Part shown: in pieces, positions 15,078 through 24,013 of the stretch | Position numbering within the stretch: position 1 is the first letter of the stretch | How the letters are laid out: every line of letters starts with the position of its first letter | DNA from: an uncultured Clostridia bacterium | Lineage (GTDB): Bacteria; Bacillota; Clostridia; Christensenellales; Borkfalkiaceae | DNA: 60,769 nucleotides | NCBI GenBank assembly: GCA_947570625.1 | Contig: CANOUP010000011.1 | Location: 1 to 60,769 of the forward strand | Reading direction: 5' to 3' | Made by a program: the position numbers and the translations under genes | Notes under the pieces: generated by a model | The model's input: the letters and a program-made list of their open reading frames with translations, nothing else | Databases searched by the model: none | Told to the model about the DNA's origin: nothing

Positions 15078-16256
15078 ATGAATTACAGAGAGCAGTCGCT
15101 GAAAAAACACGCGGAGTGGAAGGGCAAGATAGAAACGGTCTGCCGTGTCCCGACGGACAGCAGAGAGGCGCTTTCGCTGGCATATACCCCGGGGGTTGCG
15201 GAACCGTGTATGGCGATACACGCCGATAAACAGAAGAGCTTCGAGTTGACGCGCAGGTGGAACACCGTTGCGGTTATTACCGACGGCACCGCCGTTCTTG
15301 GGCTCGGCGACATAGGACCCGAGGCGGGTATGCCCGTAATGGAGGGCAAGTGCGCGTTGTTCAGGGCATACGGCGGGGTAGACGCTTTCCCCGTCTGTCT
15401 TAAAACCAAGGACCCCGAAGAAATAATAAAGACCGTAGAAATAATTTCGGGCTCGTTCGGGGGCATAAATTTAGAGGATATTTCTGCGCCGCGCTGTTTC
15501 GAAATAGAAACAAAGCTTAAAGAAAGGCTGAATATTCCCGTGTTCCACGACGACCAGCACGGCACCGCGATAGTTGTTACCGCCGGGCTTATAAACGCGT
15601 TGAAGCTTGCGGGCAAGGAAAAACAGAATATAAAGGTCGTAATCAACGGCGCGGGCGCGGCGGGCGTATCCATAGCGAAAATGTTGCTTTGCTACGGCGT
15701 AAAGGATATAACCTTGTGCGACCGCTTCGGAATAATCTGCGAGGGCGATGAAAGCCTTAACAGCGTCCACGCGGAGATAGCCAAGCAAACCAACCGCGGA
15801 CATATGAAGGGCGCGCTTGCCGACGCAATGAAGGGAGCGGACGTGTTTATCGGAGTTTCCGCGCCAAACTGCGTTACCAAAGAAATGGTTGCGTCTATGG
15901 CGGATAAGTCCGTTGTGTTCACGTGCGCCAATCCCGTACCCGAAATCCGGCGCGCCGACGCGCTGGAAGCGGGGGCGTATATAGTGGGCACGGGCTCGTC
16001 CGAGTATCCCAACCAGATTAACAACGTGCTGGTGTTCCCCGGTCTTTTCCGCGGTGCGCTCGATTCGCGCGCAAGCACGGTAAACCGCGAAATGATGATT
16101 GCCGCGGCGGAGGGGATAGCGGGCTGCGTAGGCGCGGACAAGCTTTCGCGCGACTATATTCTGCCGTATGCGTACGATAAAAGCGCGCACGACTGCGTGG
16201 CGAGGGCGGTTGCAAGTTCTGCCGAGAAAACGGGAGTTGCGGGTAAGCGCGCCTGA
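15078..16256 (+). CDS. NAD(P)-dependent malic enzyme
   Basis: This 392-residue cytosolic enzyme decarboxylates malate to pyruvate and CO2 with reduction of NAD(P). The start AYTPGVAEPC, the tyrosine/lysine region, the metal-binding ENLEDISAPRCFEIE-like segment (GGINLEDISAP, then HDDQHGTA) and the Rossmann motif INGAGAAGVSIAKML are all present. The length is that of the short bacterial form without a phosphotransacetylase domain. It has its own transcript, preceded by TTGACA near 15018 and an AGAGGCGG site. With icd at 28 kb it suggests carboxylate metabolism feeding NAD(P)H and pyruvate. Confidence 0.95.
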   Translation: MNYREQSLKKHAEWKGKIETVCRVPTDSREALSLAYTPGVAEPCMAIHADKQKSFELTRRWNTVAVITDGTAVLGLGDIGPEAGMPVMEGKCALFRAYGGVDAFPVCLKTKDPEEIIKTVEIISGSFGGINLEDISAPRCFEIETKLKERLNIPVFHDDQHGTAIVVTAGLINALKLAGKEKQNIKVVINGAGAAGVSIAKMLLCYGVKDITLCDRFGIICEGDESLNSVHAEIAKQTNRGHMKGALADAMKGADVFIGVSAPNCVTKEMVASMADKSVVFTCANPVPEIRRADALEAGAYIVGTGSSEYPNQINNVLVFPGLFRGALDSRASTVNREMMIAAAEGIAGCVGADKLSRDYILPYAYDKSAHDCVARAVASSAEKTGVAGKRA

Positions 16257-16339
16257 TTTTTGCCTTAATATAAAGAATACGCGAGGGAGGCGTTTCCCGC
16301 GCGCATTGTTAAAATATAAGATGAATTGTATCAATACGC

Positions 16340-16368
16340 TTGACAGGCGGGTCGCCGCGCAATATAAT
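16340..16368 (+). promoter_or_regulatory. Promoter of the FMN riboswitch transcript
   Basis: Perfect TTGACA (16340-16345), 17 bp and TATAAT (16363-16368). The predicted start near 16375 lies just before the riboswitch. Confidence 0.85.
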
Positions 16369-16386
16369 ATAATCACAATTTAAAGT

Positions 16387-16512
16387 TATTCTTTGGGGCG
16401 GGGTGAAATTCCCCACCGGCAGTAAAGTCTGCGAAGAGCGCGTTCCGCGTTCCCGAATCGGTGAAATTCCGATACCGACGGTATAGTCCGGATGATAAAA
16501 GAATGTAAAGCG
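16387..16512 (+). ncRNA. FMN riboswitch (RFN element)
   Basis: The conserved parts are all present: GGGGCGGGGTGAAATTCCCC, ACCGGCAGTAAAGTC, GCGAAGAGCG, GAATCGGTGAAATTCCGATACCG-like segments, ACGGTATAGTCCGGATG, and closing pairing of TATTCTTT with AAAGAATG. It binds FMN and controls ribU by ending transcription at the hairpin downstream. Confidence 0.97.
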
Positions 16513-16530
16513 GTTATTATCGTCTTTTTT

Positions 16531-16561
16531 TCGCTCCGTTTTTTGCGGAGCGATTTTTTTT
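16531..16561 (+). terminator. Riboswitch-controlled terminator
   Basis: TCGCTCCG (16531-16538) pairs with CGGAGCGA (16546-16553), followed by eight T residues. It lies between the FMN riboswitch and the ribU start and is the expected expression platform. Confidence 0.9.
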
Positions 16562-16601
16562 CAAAGAACGGCTTTAAAAATCAATTTTAAAGGAGTTTTT
16601 T

Positions 16602-17291
16602 ATGGAAGATTGCAATGACGCGCCCGCAGAACAGCAGGCGCAGGTTACCGAAGAAAAGCCCGCGGACAAAAAAAAGCGCGCAGGCGAAGTTTTAAAAAAT
16701 TACTTCACCGCAACGCGCGTTTCGTATATGGCGGTTTTCACCGCGCTGGCTTTTATTTTAAGACTGCCTGTTTTCGAGTTTCCCCTATTCCCCGCGGTTA
16801 CCTTTTTGAAGGTCGACTTTTCGGGCGTGTTCGCGCTTATCGCGGGCTTTTCGCTGGGACCGGTTGCAGGAGTTACGGTCAGCGTATTAAAAGAGCTGAT
16901 TTACGCGCTGTCCTTTACCCAGACGGTGGGAGTGGGGGAAATAGCGAACATTCTCATTATGCTCCCCTATATCCTTATTCCCTCGATAATTTACAAAAAG
17001 CGCAAGGGCATTAAAAGCGTTATAATCTCGCTTGCGATAGGCTGTATTGCGCAGGTAATATTCTCCGTGCCCGTAAACTATCTGTTAACATTTCCGTTCT
17101 TTTTAAATCTTTTTAAGGGAACTACTTGGGCGGAAGGTATGCAGTTCTACCTTACCGTGTGGTACTGGGCGGTCCTTTTCAATTTCGTCAAATGTCTGCT
17201 TCTGACGGCGGGCGTGCTTCTTTTATACAAATCCATATCACGGCTTATCAAAATCACCAACGAAAAGTTTACAAAACGTAAGCGCATATAA
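16602..17291 (+). CDS. ribU: Riboflavin ECF transporter S-component RibU
   Basis: This 229-residue membrane protein binds riboflavin and works with the shared EcfAA'T module, which is not in this window. About six hydrophobic helices follow a charged cytoplasmic start of about 35 residues (EKPADKKKRAGE) that is longer than usual. RibU features are the early VSYMAVFTALAFIL helix, PAVTFLKVDFSGVFALIAGF and GPVAGVTVSVLKELIY. FMN-riboswitch control confirms the substrate. The start has AAGGAG. Its 3' end overlaps the convergent permease gene by 23 bp. Confidence 0.95.
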   Translation: MEDCNDAPAEQQAQVTEEKPADKKKRAGEVLKNYFTATRVSYMAVFTALAFILRLPVFEFPLFPAVTFLKVDFSGVFALIAGFSLGPVAGVTVSVLKELIYALSFTQTVGVGEIANILIMLPYILIPSIIYKKRKGIKSVIISLAIGCIAQVIFSVPVNYLLTFPFFLNLFKGTTWAEGMQFYLTVWYWAVLFNFVKCLLLTAGVLLLYKSISRLIKITNEKFTKRKRI

Positions 17292-18315
17292 GCGCGAGAA
17301 TAATACCCGCGGTCAGAGATGCGGCGTATATAATCGCCTGTTTGTTGCCTATTTTCAAAGTGCGCCTGTAAACGGCTGTCAGCAGAAACGCGCCGACGGC
17401 TACGAATACCGCGAGGAAAAATGCGAAATGGCAGAGTGCGGTCAGGCATACGGTGAGATACGGCAGTGCCGTTTTATAGCCGAAAAGGCTGTCTGAAATC
17501 TGTTCTATATTTTCGAACCTTGCATTTTTTTCGGCGATGAAAAGCCCTGCCGAAGCGCCCGCGCCCATAAGCGCGGTAAGGGCGAACCCGACAATCATAT
17601 TGGCTATGGTTATACTGCTCGTATCCATAAAATAGCCGTCCGCCGATATTAGTTCGGCAAAAAGCGACGTGAAATACGACAGCGGTGAAAATACCGAGTA
17701 GTATTCGGGATGGAAATACGGGTCGTATAAATAGGTTACGCCTTCTATATCCGTGTAGGGTTTGCCCTTTATAAGCGAACCCAAAACCGCGACGGCAAGC
17801 ATGGGCGCAATCATCCAGAACGCCGAAAACAGCACGCCGTCGGAAGCTTTGCCCGCCCTTGTAAACGCGAACGAGCTGACAGCATAGACAATGTACAGCG
17901 GTAACAGCGTAATGAAAAAGTGGGGGATATAGAAAACGGCATTTATGGGGAGCGATGTTTTAATCATCATCGCGAACGCGCCCAGCCAGTAAGAAAGGGT
18001 GTAAGGCGCAAAAACTATTATAAGACCCGTAAGAAATTTTACGGCAATAATTTTAGAGTGAGAAAGGGGAAGCGAGAAGAACAAATCCGCGCTTCTCTTT
18101 TTCATTTTATAATCTAACTGGCGGAATGGCACCGCGAAGGCGAGAACCGCGCCCGAATACGCAGGCACCGCAAGATATGTCGTGTATGCATTAATACCCA
18201 GACGCCCCGCTTCGGTGGAAAGAAGTATGACGAGATACAAAAGCGTAAGTATCACCGACAGGCAGGCGATTGTAAAAGAGGACTTTTTAAGTTCGTAAAT
18301 AAAATATTTTTTCAT
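17269..18315 (-). CDS. ABC-2 type permease
   Basis: This 348-residue protein has about six to eight hydrophobic helices (starting SFTIACLSVILTLLYLVILL, then YSGAVLAFAVPF). The motif 'KKRSADLFFSLPLSHSKIIAVKFL' is typical of ABC-2 permeases where a cytoplasmic loop leads into helix 3. It pairs with the ATPase encoded just upstream; the two overlap by four bases. GntR-ABC-permease cassettes of the YtrA type often respond to cell-wall antibiotics. The exact substrate is unknown. Confidence 0.9.
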   Translation of the reverse strand: MKKYFIYELKKSSFTIACLSVILTLLYLVILLSTEAGRLGINAYTTYLAVPAYSGAVLAFAVPFRQLDYKMKKRSADLFFSLPLSHSKIIAVKFLTGLIIVFAPYTLSYWLGAFAMMIKTSLPINAVFYIPHFFITLLPLYIVYAVSSFAFTRAGKASDGVLFSAFWMIAPMLAVAVLGSLIKGKPYTDIEGVTYLYDPYFHPEYYSVFSPLSYFTSLFAELISADGYFMDTSSITIANMIVGFALTALMGAGASAGLFIAEKNARFENIEQISDSLFGYKTALPYLTVCLTALCHFAFFLAVFVAVGAFLLTAVYRRTLKIGNKQAIIYAASLTAGIILALICAYVL

Positions 18316-19187
18316 TTCAGGTACCCCTCTTTGCGGACTTCCTCGATAAACATATCCTCGAAATCCATGGGAATTTCTTCCAGGATTACGGGGTTAAGGC
18401 TTTCGAGCTTTTGCATAACTTGTTGTTTATCGCCTTTCGCGACAGCCGTAATAATGCGCCCGACCTTTTCCGCGCGGATAAACCGCACGGGCAGGTCTTC
18501 GGGCTTTATATCTTGTTCGAACGCCATTTGAAGCTTGAAAATGTTGTCCAGCGCTTCCTCGATTTTACCGCTTACTTTTACTTTGCTGTCGTCTATCAGC
18601 ACGAAGCTGTCGCATATGTCTTCCAGCTCGCGGAGGGAGTGCGAGGCTATGATTATGGTCGAGCCCTTTTCCTGCAAGGCGATAAGCCCGCGCTTGAATT
18701 CCAGCCTTGCAAGCGGGTCGAGCCCGTCGAACGATTCGTCGAGAAAGAGGTATTCGGGTCCGCACGCAAGCGCGACGGCGACGAACAGCTGTCTTTTCAT
18801 TCCCTTGGAAAAGTTTCTTATCGGCTTTTTCAAGTCGAGCGAAAAGGTGTTTATATACGAGTCGAAAACAGAGTCGTCGAACGGGTAAAAGGTTTTGTAA
18901 AGCTCTTTTAATTTAAGCCCCGTGACGCCCGTGTCGTAATAGGGGTCGTCGGCGAGAAAGAACAGCCTGCTTTTTATCCTCTCGTTTTCGAACACCTCCT
19001 CGCCGTCAACGGTGACTTTGCCGCCGTCGGGTTTTATAACCCCGCCGATAATGCGCAAAAGCGTGGATTTGCCCGCGCCGTTTATGCCTATAAGCCCGCA
19101 TATGCTTGCGTCGCCGACGGTTATGTTCGCGCCGTCGAATACCTTTTTGTCGCCGAAGCTTTTGCAAAGATTTTTAATTTCAATCAT
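18312..19187 (-). CDS. ABC transporter ATP-binding protein (YtrB-like)
   Basis: This 291-residue ATPase has Walker A GINGAGKST, a variant signature NFSKGMKRQLFVAVAL (SKG in place of SGG, common in this subfamily), Walker B YLFLDESFDGLDP and an H-loop IIASHS. I chose ATG 19187 because GGAGG lies just upstream and the domain begins at IEIKNLCKSFG; the open frame further upstream only runs through the regulator gene. It overlaps the end of the GntR gene by eight bases and the permease start by four, so the three genes are one translationally coupled unit. Confidence 0.93.
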   Translation of the reverse strand: MIEIKNLCKSFGDKKVFDGANITVGDASICGLIGINGAGKSTLLRIIGGVIKPDGGKVTVDGEEVFENERIKSRLFFLADDPYYDTGVTGLKLKELYKTFYPFDDSVFDSYINTFSLDLKKPIRNFSKGMKRQLFVAVALACGPEYLFLDESFDGLDPLARLEFKRGLIALQEKGSTIIIASHSLRELEDICDSFVLIDDSKVKVSGKIEEALDNIFKLQMAFEQDIKPEDLPVRFIRAEKVGRIITAVAKGDKQQVMQKLESLNPVILEEIPMDFEDMFIEEVRKEGYLK

Positions 19188-19521
19188 TATTGCCTCCGTA
19201 AACCTCGTTAAGAATTTTAACGGCTTCCTCTTTGGAAAGCCCCGCGTCTTTAATTTCTTCAAGCCTTTCTTTCGCCAGCCGTACGGCTCCGCTCTGCTTC
19301 CGCCCGCATACATATACGCCCTTTTTGGGAACGGTGTAGATATATCCGCTTTCTTCGAGTTCGGTATACGCGCGCTGGACGGTGTTGGGGTTAATACCCT
19401 TTTCCATTGCAAGCTCGCGGCAGGACGGAAGTTTATCGCCTTCGAGCAGTATGCCCGTTTCTATCTTCCATTTAAATCCGTCCGCCAGATTTTCGAAAAC
19501 GCTCTTTTTAAGTTTCCGCAT
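19180..19521 (-). CDS. GntR-family regulator, YtrA subfamily
   Basis: This 113-residue protein has an N-terminal GntR winged helix (IETGILLEGDKLPSCRELAMEKGINPNTVQRAYTELEESGYI, about 20-62) and a short helical tail (about 75-113) for dimerisation. The small size without an effector domain marks the YtrA subfamily, which represses its own ABC operon. The promoter TTGACA-N17-TATAGT (19586-19558, minus) precedes it, and two CTGTATTA copies (19532 and 19541) in the leader are possible operator halves. Confidence 0.9.
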   Translation of the reverse strand: MRKLKKSVFENLADGFKWKIETGILLEGDKLPSCRELAMEKGINPNTVQRAYTELEESGYIYTVPKKGVYVCGRKQSGAVRLAKERLEEIKDAGLSKEEAVKILNEVYGGNND

Positions 19522-19557
19522 AAAATCCCGCCTGTATTATCTGTATTAATCTATTCA

Positions 19558-19586
19558 ACTATAACACGCGTTGATAACCATGTCAA
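19558..19586 (-). promoter_or_regulatory. Promoter of the GntR/ABC operon
   Basis: On the minus strand TTGACA (19586-19581), 17 bp and TATAGT (19563-19558). It faces away from the tcdA promoter TTGACT-N17-TATATT (19606-19634), so the two units are divergent. Confidence 0.75.
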
Positions 19587-19651
19587 TAGTTTTATATAAA
19601 TTTAATTGACTTGAAAACCGAAAACTGTTATATTATAAACTGTAAATAGTT

Positions 19652-20365
19652 ATGAAAGAAGAATTTTCGAGAACGGGACTTATCTTCGGCGAAGAGGGAA
19701 TGGCTAAACTTGCGCGTTCGCGCGTCGCCGTGTTCGGACTGGGTGGCGTGGGCGGATACACCGTTGAAGCGCTGGCGCGTTCGGGCGTGGGGGCAATAGA
19801 CGTAATCGACGCCGATTATGTAAGCGTATCCAACATTAACAGGCAGATATTCGCCGTGCAAAGCACGGTGGGCAGGCTGAAAACGCAAGTTGCGTCGGAG
19901 CGGATTAAACAAATAAATCCCGACTGTAAAGTTACTGAGCACGCGCTTTTCTTTCTGCCCGAAACGGCGGATAAAATAGATTTCACCGTTTACGATTACG
20001 CAGTCGACGCTATTGACACCGTCGCGGGCAAGATAGCGATTGCCGAGTGCGCGAAGAGGGCGGGCGTGCCCGTAATCAGTTGTATGGGCGCGGGCAACAA
20101 GCTTGACCCGACGGCGTTTAAAGTTACGGATATTTACAAAACTTCCGCGTGCCCGCTTGCAAGGGTAATGAGGCGGGAGCTGAGGCGCAGGGGGATAGAC
20201 AGCCTTAAAACGGTTTATTCCGAAGAGCCCTGTGCGGAGCGCGAAAGGGTATCGGACGGCAAGCGCGAAATTCCCGCTAGCGTACCGTTCGTTCCGCCCG
20301 TTGCGGGGCTGATATGCGCGGGTGAAGTAATAAAGGATATATTGAAGTCAGGAGGCGGAAAATGA
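19652..20365 (+). CDS. tcdA: tRNA threonylcarbamoyladenosine dehydratase
   Basis: This 237-residue E1-like enzyme makes the cyclic form of t6A in tRNAs, using ATP. The Rossmann motif VFGLGGVGGYTVEALARSGVG, the D-x-D segment DVIDADYVSVSNINRQ, catalytic region YAVDAIDTVAGK and 'SCMGAGNKLDPT' match TcdA/CsdL. The tsaE and tsaB genes, which make the t6A precursor, lie 3 kb downstream. Translation starts about 11 nt after the predicted transcript start with no clear Shine-Dalgarno. The next gene overlaps its stop by four bases. Confidence 0.93.
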   Translation: MKEEFSRTGLIFGEEGMAKLARSRVAVFGLGGVGGYTVEALARSGVGAIDVIDADYVSVSNINRQIFAVQSTVGRLKTQVASERIKQINPDCKVTEHALFFLPETADKIDFTVYDYAVDAIDTVAGKIAIAECAKRAGVPVISCMGAGNKLDPTAFKVTDIYKTSACPLARVMRRELRRRGIDSLKTVYSEEPCAERERVSDGKREIPASVPFVPPVAGLICAGEVIKDILKSGGGK

Positions 20366-22950
20366 AAATAGTATGCGCAAATTGCGGGGAAAACAGGGAA
20401 GAGTGTTTTGATTTGTCGTACAATTACGACCTGAACGGCGTAGTATACTGCACGTGCAAAAACTGTAAAAGCAAGTTCGTGTATCAGGACGGAGAAAGCT
20501 CGATACTGGGCAAATACATATCGGACAGAAGCAAATTTTTCTCCGTGCTGGAAACTGCCAAACTCAACGGCAGTTACGCGGGTTCGCCCGAAAGCGAGCT
20601 GAAAAAGCTTGTCGCTTCCTATTCTTCGGTTGCCGAAGTCGACCCCATATACCACTGGTATAAGATAGAAATGATAACCAACAACTTCACCGATTACTCC
20701 AAGGCGCCCGAAGCGGAGCGGGAGTACCTGAAAATTTCGGGAAGCGAAAATTATTTCGTCGCGCAGGAGGACGAGGCGAGGTTCGGTCAGTACAGCCGCA
20801 GGTACGATGCGTATAAAGAGGAAATACACGCGGGCAAAGCAAAAAAGGCGAAGAAGAGAAAACGCATAATTACCGCCGTCGCGGTCGTCCTTTGCCTGGG
20901 CGCGCTTGCTGGCGGAGGGTTCAAGGCGTACAGCTGTTACAGTCAGTCAAAACAGTACACGCTTAGTCTGGATTACGGCGAAGCGGGCGGTGAGATTGCG
21001 GAAATCACCGCGTACAAAGATAAAAACATCGAAGGGCTTCCTTCCGAAATAGAATACGGCGACAAGTACTATCTCGAATTTACGGGCTGGTACACCGCGG
21101 AAAACTGCGGGGGCATACGCGTATCCGGCGCGGACGGCAAGTCGGATTTAACGCTGGACAAAACCCTGACGGATTTGAGCGACGACCGCTGTATAAAGCT
21201 GTACGCGGGCTACCGCTACAAGTCGTATACCGTAACGTTTTATTCGGCGGACGGTCAGTCTGCCGTCAAGACGGAGAGCGCCGTTTACAACACGCCGTTG
21301 ACGGAAGTCGCGGGCGAAGTCGTCTACGGCGACTGGACGGTGCTGTCCTGGTCGCTTACCGTCGGCGGGGAACCTTACACGGGCAATATACTGAACGACA
21401 CCAAGCTTTACGCGTGCGGACGCGGAGTGAATATTTCCTTCGATTCGGCGGGCGGAAGCGCGGTAAATATGGATATGGTGAAGGTGGGCGACAAAGTCGT
21501 GCTTCCCGTTCCCGAAAGACAGTACTATGAATTTTTAGGCTGGTCGGACGGCAATACGTTTATAGGCGGCGAACTTATCGTTCCCGAAAATAAAGTTAAC
21601 CTCGTCGCGCAGTGGAAGAAAACCTATTTCGAGGTAAGCTTCGATACAGACGGCGTCGCCGAAATCGAACCGCAGATTTTGCGCGCGGGAAGCAAAGTAA
21701 ATCTTCCCAACCTGACGCGCCGTTATTACGAGCTTGCGGGCTGGTTATGCGACGGAAAACTTATAGACGAAAATTTCGTGCTTCCCGAAAAGGACGTAAC
21801 CCTCGTCGCAAAATGGGTGCGCACGCACTATACGGTCACGTTCGATACAAACGGCGGAACCCCTGCCGAGGACGCGGTTGTGCGCGTGGGAAGCCCCGTT
21901 ACCCTGCCCGTCACGTCGAGGGATTATTACAGGTTCGAAGGCTGGAATTACGAAAACGCGCCTGTTGGCGACACGTTCGTTATGCCCGAGAAAAATGTGG
22001 TGCTTGTCGCGCAGTGGGTAAAAACGCATTACGCCGTAAGGTTCGATTACGGTTATCTTTCGAAGTCGGAAACTAAATACGTGCTGATAGGCGACTCCTG
22101 CGCAATACCTGCGGTTACACGCGAAGGTTACGAATTTGTCGGCTGGTTCACTTCTTCGGGCGACGAGCACAAGGTCAACATATTGCCCGAGGACGACACC
22201 CTTTTAACCGCCCGCTGGAAAGCTAGAAAGTACAGTGTTTTATTTAATGCGAACGGCGGTGTGATTGCGGGAGGCACGGAAAGCGCAACGGTTACGTACG
22301 GCTCGTCTTTCAAAATGCCCGTTCCCGAGAAAACTACTTACGAAACATATACTTACAAGTACGGCAAAAACGGGTCGAAAACAAATAAGATAAATTATAC
22401 CGTTCCGCACTATTTCGAGGGCTGGTACACTTCGCCGACGGGAGGCGCAAAGCTGACGGGGCACAGCGGTTCGTCCTATTCGGACTGGGATATTGCCGAA
22501 AACGTTACCGCGTACGCGCATTGGTCGCCTTTGACGGTAAAGTATTCGTCTGGCACATTGAACGTGAAAGGTAACGACCACTCGCGAAATCTTGCCGATA
22601 TAGTTAACCTGCAAAGCGTATTGAAATATACTCCCGCCGAACTGCGCGCATTAGGATATACGCAGATAACGATAGATATGTTCCCTAATCTCAGAGAAAT
22701 AGACGACGGGTATCAGGAATTGCTTATGAGCAATTCTTCGCGGCATGAAGACGTAGATTTGATTTGGTCTAATAAAAAAATCGAACATACCGGCGGGGAT
22801 AAAGATACTTCAAGCTGGACGCATTATTTTACGGTGACGTTTGATTTGAGTAAGCTTGACAATTTATTATACTTCTTTGTCAGCGCGCACGGAAGCAATG
22901 ACGACGACTGGATTTTAAACTATCTCGATATTTATTTTACGGTAAAATAA
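20362..22950 (+). CDS. Zinc-ribbon, single-pass surface protein with InlB B-repeats
   Basis: This 862-residue protein has an N-terminal zinc ribbon (CANC near residue 5, CKNC near residue 35), a helical cytoplasmic part, a basic KKAKKRKR stop-transfer and a membrane helix at about 170-190. A long outer part follows with about five clear Listeria-Bacteroides (InlB B/flg_new) repeats of about 68 residues at about 354-650, each with VxFDxxGG...V..G....LP...R..Y.F.GW....VLP..V.L.A.W, plus weaker copies on each side. The final 170 residues are a separate domain. B-repeats are beta-grasp adhesin modules. It overlaps tcdA by four bases, an unrelated neighbour. Confidence 0.88.
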   Translation: MKIVCANCGENREECFDLSYNYDLNGVVYCTCKNCKSKFVYQDGESSILGKYISDRSKFFSVLETAKLNGSYAGSPESELKKLVASYSSVAEVDPIYHWYKIEMITNNFTDYSKAPEAEREYLKISGSENYFVAQEDEARFGQYSRRYDAYKEEIHAGKAKKAKKRKRIITAVAVVLCLGALAGGGFKAYSCYSQSKQYTLSLDYGEAGGEIAEITAYKDKNIEGLPSEIEYGDKYYLEFTGWYTAENCGGIRVSGADGKSDLTLDKTLTDLSDDRCIKLYAGYRYKSYTVTFYSADGQSAVKTESAVYNTPLTEVAGEVVYGDWTVLSWSLTVGGEPYTGNILNDTKLYACGRGVNISFDSAGGSAVNMDMVKVGDKVVLPVPERQYYEFLGWSDGNTFIGGELIVPENKVNLVAQWKKTYFEVSFDTDGVAEIEPQILRAGSKVNLPNLTRRYYELAGWLCDGKLIDENFVLPEKDVTLVAKWVRTHYTVTFDTNGGTPAEDAVVRVGSPVTLPVTSRDYYRFEGWNYENAPVGDTFVMPEKNVVLVAQWVKTHYAVRFDYGYLSKSETKYVLIGDSCAIPAVTREGYEFVGWFTSSGDEHKVNILPEDDTLLTARWKARKYSVLFNANGGVIAGGTESATVTYGSSFKMPVPEKTTYETYTYKYGKNGSKTNKINYTVPHYFEGWYTSPTGGAKLTGHSGSSYSDWDIAENVTAYAHWSPLTVKYSSGTLNVKGNDHSRNLADIVNLQSVLKYTPAELRALGYTQITIDMFPNLREIDDGYQELLMSNSSRHEDVDLIWSNKKIEHTGGDKDTSSWTHYFTVTFDLSKLDNLLYFFVSAHGSNDDDWILNYLDIYFTVK

Positions 22951-22981
22951 ATAATGCAAAGCCGTAAAAGGTAAAAAACTA

Positions 22982-23010
22982 TTGCAAAAAATCGCCGTGC
23001 GGATTATAAT
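22982..23010 (+). promoter_or_regulatory. Promoter giving a leaderless tsaE mRNA
   Basis: TTGCAA (22982-22987), 17 bp and TATAAT (23005-23010). The tsaE ATG begins at 23017, seven bases after the -10, so the transcript should start at the A of the ATG. No Shine-Dalgarno is present. Confidence 0.7.
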
Positions 23011-23016
23011 GTCCGT

Positions 23017-23421
23017 ATGGCGATTTTTATTTCGGGCAATGCCGAAGATACTCTGTCTTTCGGCGAGCGGTACGCTAAAACTTTAACGGCGGGCGACACG
23101 GTCGTGCTGTCGGGCGAAATGGGCGCGGGCAAGACCGTGTTCTGCAAGGGCGTGGCTAAGGGGCTGGGCATAGACTGCGAGGTTTTAAGCCCCACTTACG
23201 CGTATATGAACGACTACGAAGGTAAACTTTATCACTTCGACTGTTACAGGCTTTCGTGCGGGGAACAGGCGGAGGCGCTGGGGCTTACCGATTATTTTTA
23301 CGCAGGCGGTATATGCCTTATCGAGTGGGCGCAGAACATTGCTTCCGTCCTTCCCGAAAAAGTAAAAAACGTTTCAATCGAAAAGTTAAGCGGTAACGAA
23401 AGGAGAATAATCTATGAGTAA
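23017..23421 (+). CDS. tsaE: t6A biosynthesis ATPase TsaE
   Basis: This 134-residue ATPase joins TsaB and TsaD in making threonylcarbamoyladenosine at position 37 of ANN-decoding tRNAs. Walker A is GEMGAGKTVFCKG (about 33-45), followed by SPTYAYMNDYEGKLYHFDCYRL and the conserved LIEWAQN near the end. The length is normal. It overlaps tsaB by eight bases. The promoter predicts a leaderless mRNA. Confidence 0.95.
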   Translation: MAIFISGNAEDTLSFGERYAKTLTAGDTVVLSGEMGAGKTVFCKGVAKGLGIDCEVLSPTYAYMNDYEGKLYHFDCYRLSCGEQAEALGLTDYFYAGGICLIEWAQNIASVLPEKVKNVSIEKLSGNERRIIYE

Positions 23422-24013
23422 TTTTCTTGCCGTAGACACCTCGTCGCGCTATCTAACCGTAATAGCGGTAAAGGGAGATAAGGTTGCGTTAAGGCATCTT
23501 GACGACTGCGCAATGAAACACTCCTGCGTGCTTATGGACGAAATAGACAAGGCTTTTTCGCAGGCTGACCTTACCCCCGCGGAGTGCGATTTTTTCTGCG
23601 CGGTTACGGGTCCCGGTTCGTTCACGGGCATACGCATAGGCGTTTCGGCGGTAAAGGGTTTTGCCGTCGGCACGGGCAAACCTATGCTTTCCCTCACCTC
23701 GTTCGACCTGATAGCATATAATATTAAAGACGAAAAATTTTATACCGTCATTGACGCGGGACGCGGTAAGTATTACGTCTGCGGATACGGCGGAGGCGGG
23801 GTAATCCTTCCGCCCTCGTATATGGACGGGGAAGAGGTTACGGCTCTGCGCGCGCCCCTGTACGGTTTCGAGGACCTGCCCCTTACGGGCTATCAAAAAC
23901 GTGATATTACAGGTTCGTTCTACCCTGCGGTTTACGCAAGGCGCAATGAAGTTTCCGACGATATATGCGCGCTGTACGTAAGGAAATCGCAGGCGGAGGA
24001 AAACGCCAAATGA
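23414..24013 (+). CDS. tsaB: t6A biosynthesis protein TsaB
   Basis: This 199-residue protein is the inactive paralogue of TsaD that scaffolds the t6A complex. The ASKHA-fold start AVDTSSRYLTV, the His-containing KHSCVLMDEID and the signature GPGSFTGIRIGVSAVKGFA are all clear. It lies between tsaE and rimI with short overlaps, the usual Firmicutes order. TsaD, the catalytic partner, is not in this window. Confidence 0.95.
   Translation: MSNFLAVDTSSRYLTVIAVKGDKVALRHLDDCAMKHSCVLMDEIDKAFSQADLTPAECDFFCAVTGPGSFTGIRIGVSAVKGFAVGTGKPMLSLTSFDLIAYNIKDEKFYTVIDAGRGKYYVCGYGGGGVILPPSYMDGEEVTALRAPLYGFEDLPLTGYQKRDITGSFYPAVYARRNEVSDDICALYVRKSQAEENAK

Noticed and set aside
17269-17291. Overlap of ribU and the ABC-2 permease ends as possible antisense control
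   Set aside because: A 23-bp convergent overlap is common in compact genomes and nothing else supports regulation.
19188-19412. N-terminal extension of the ABC ATPase
   Set aside because: The ATPase domain begins at ATG 19187 behind GGAGG; the extension lies inside the GntR gene.
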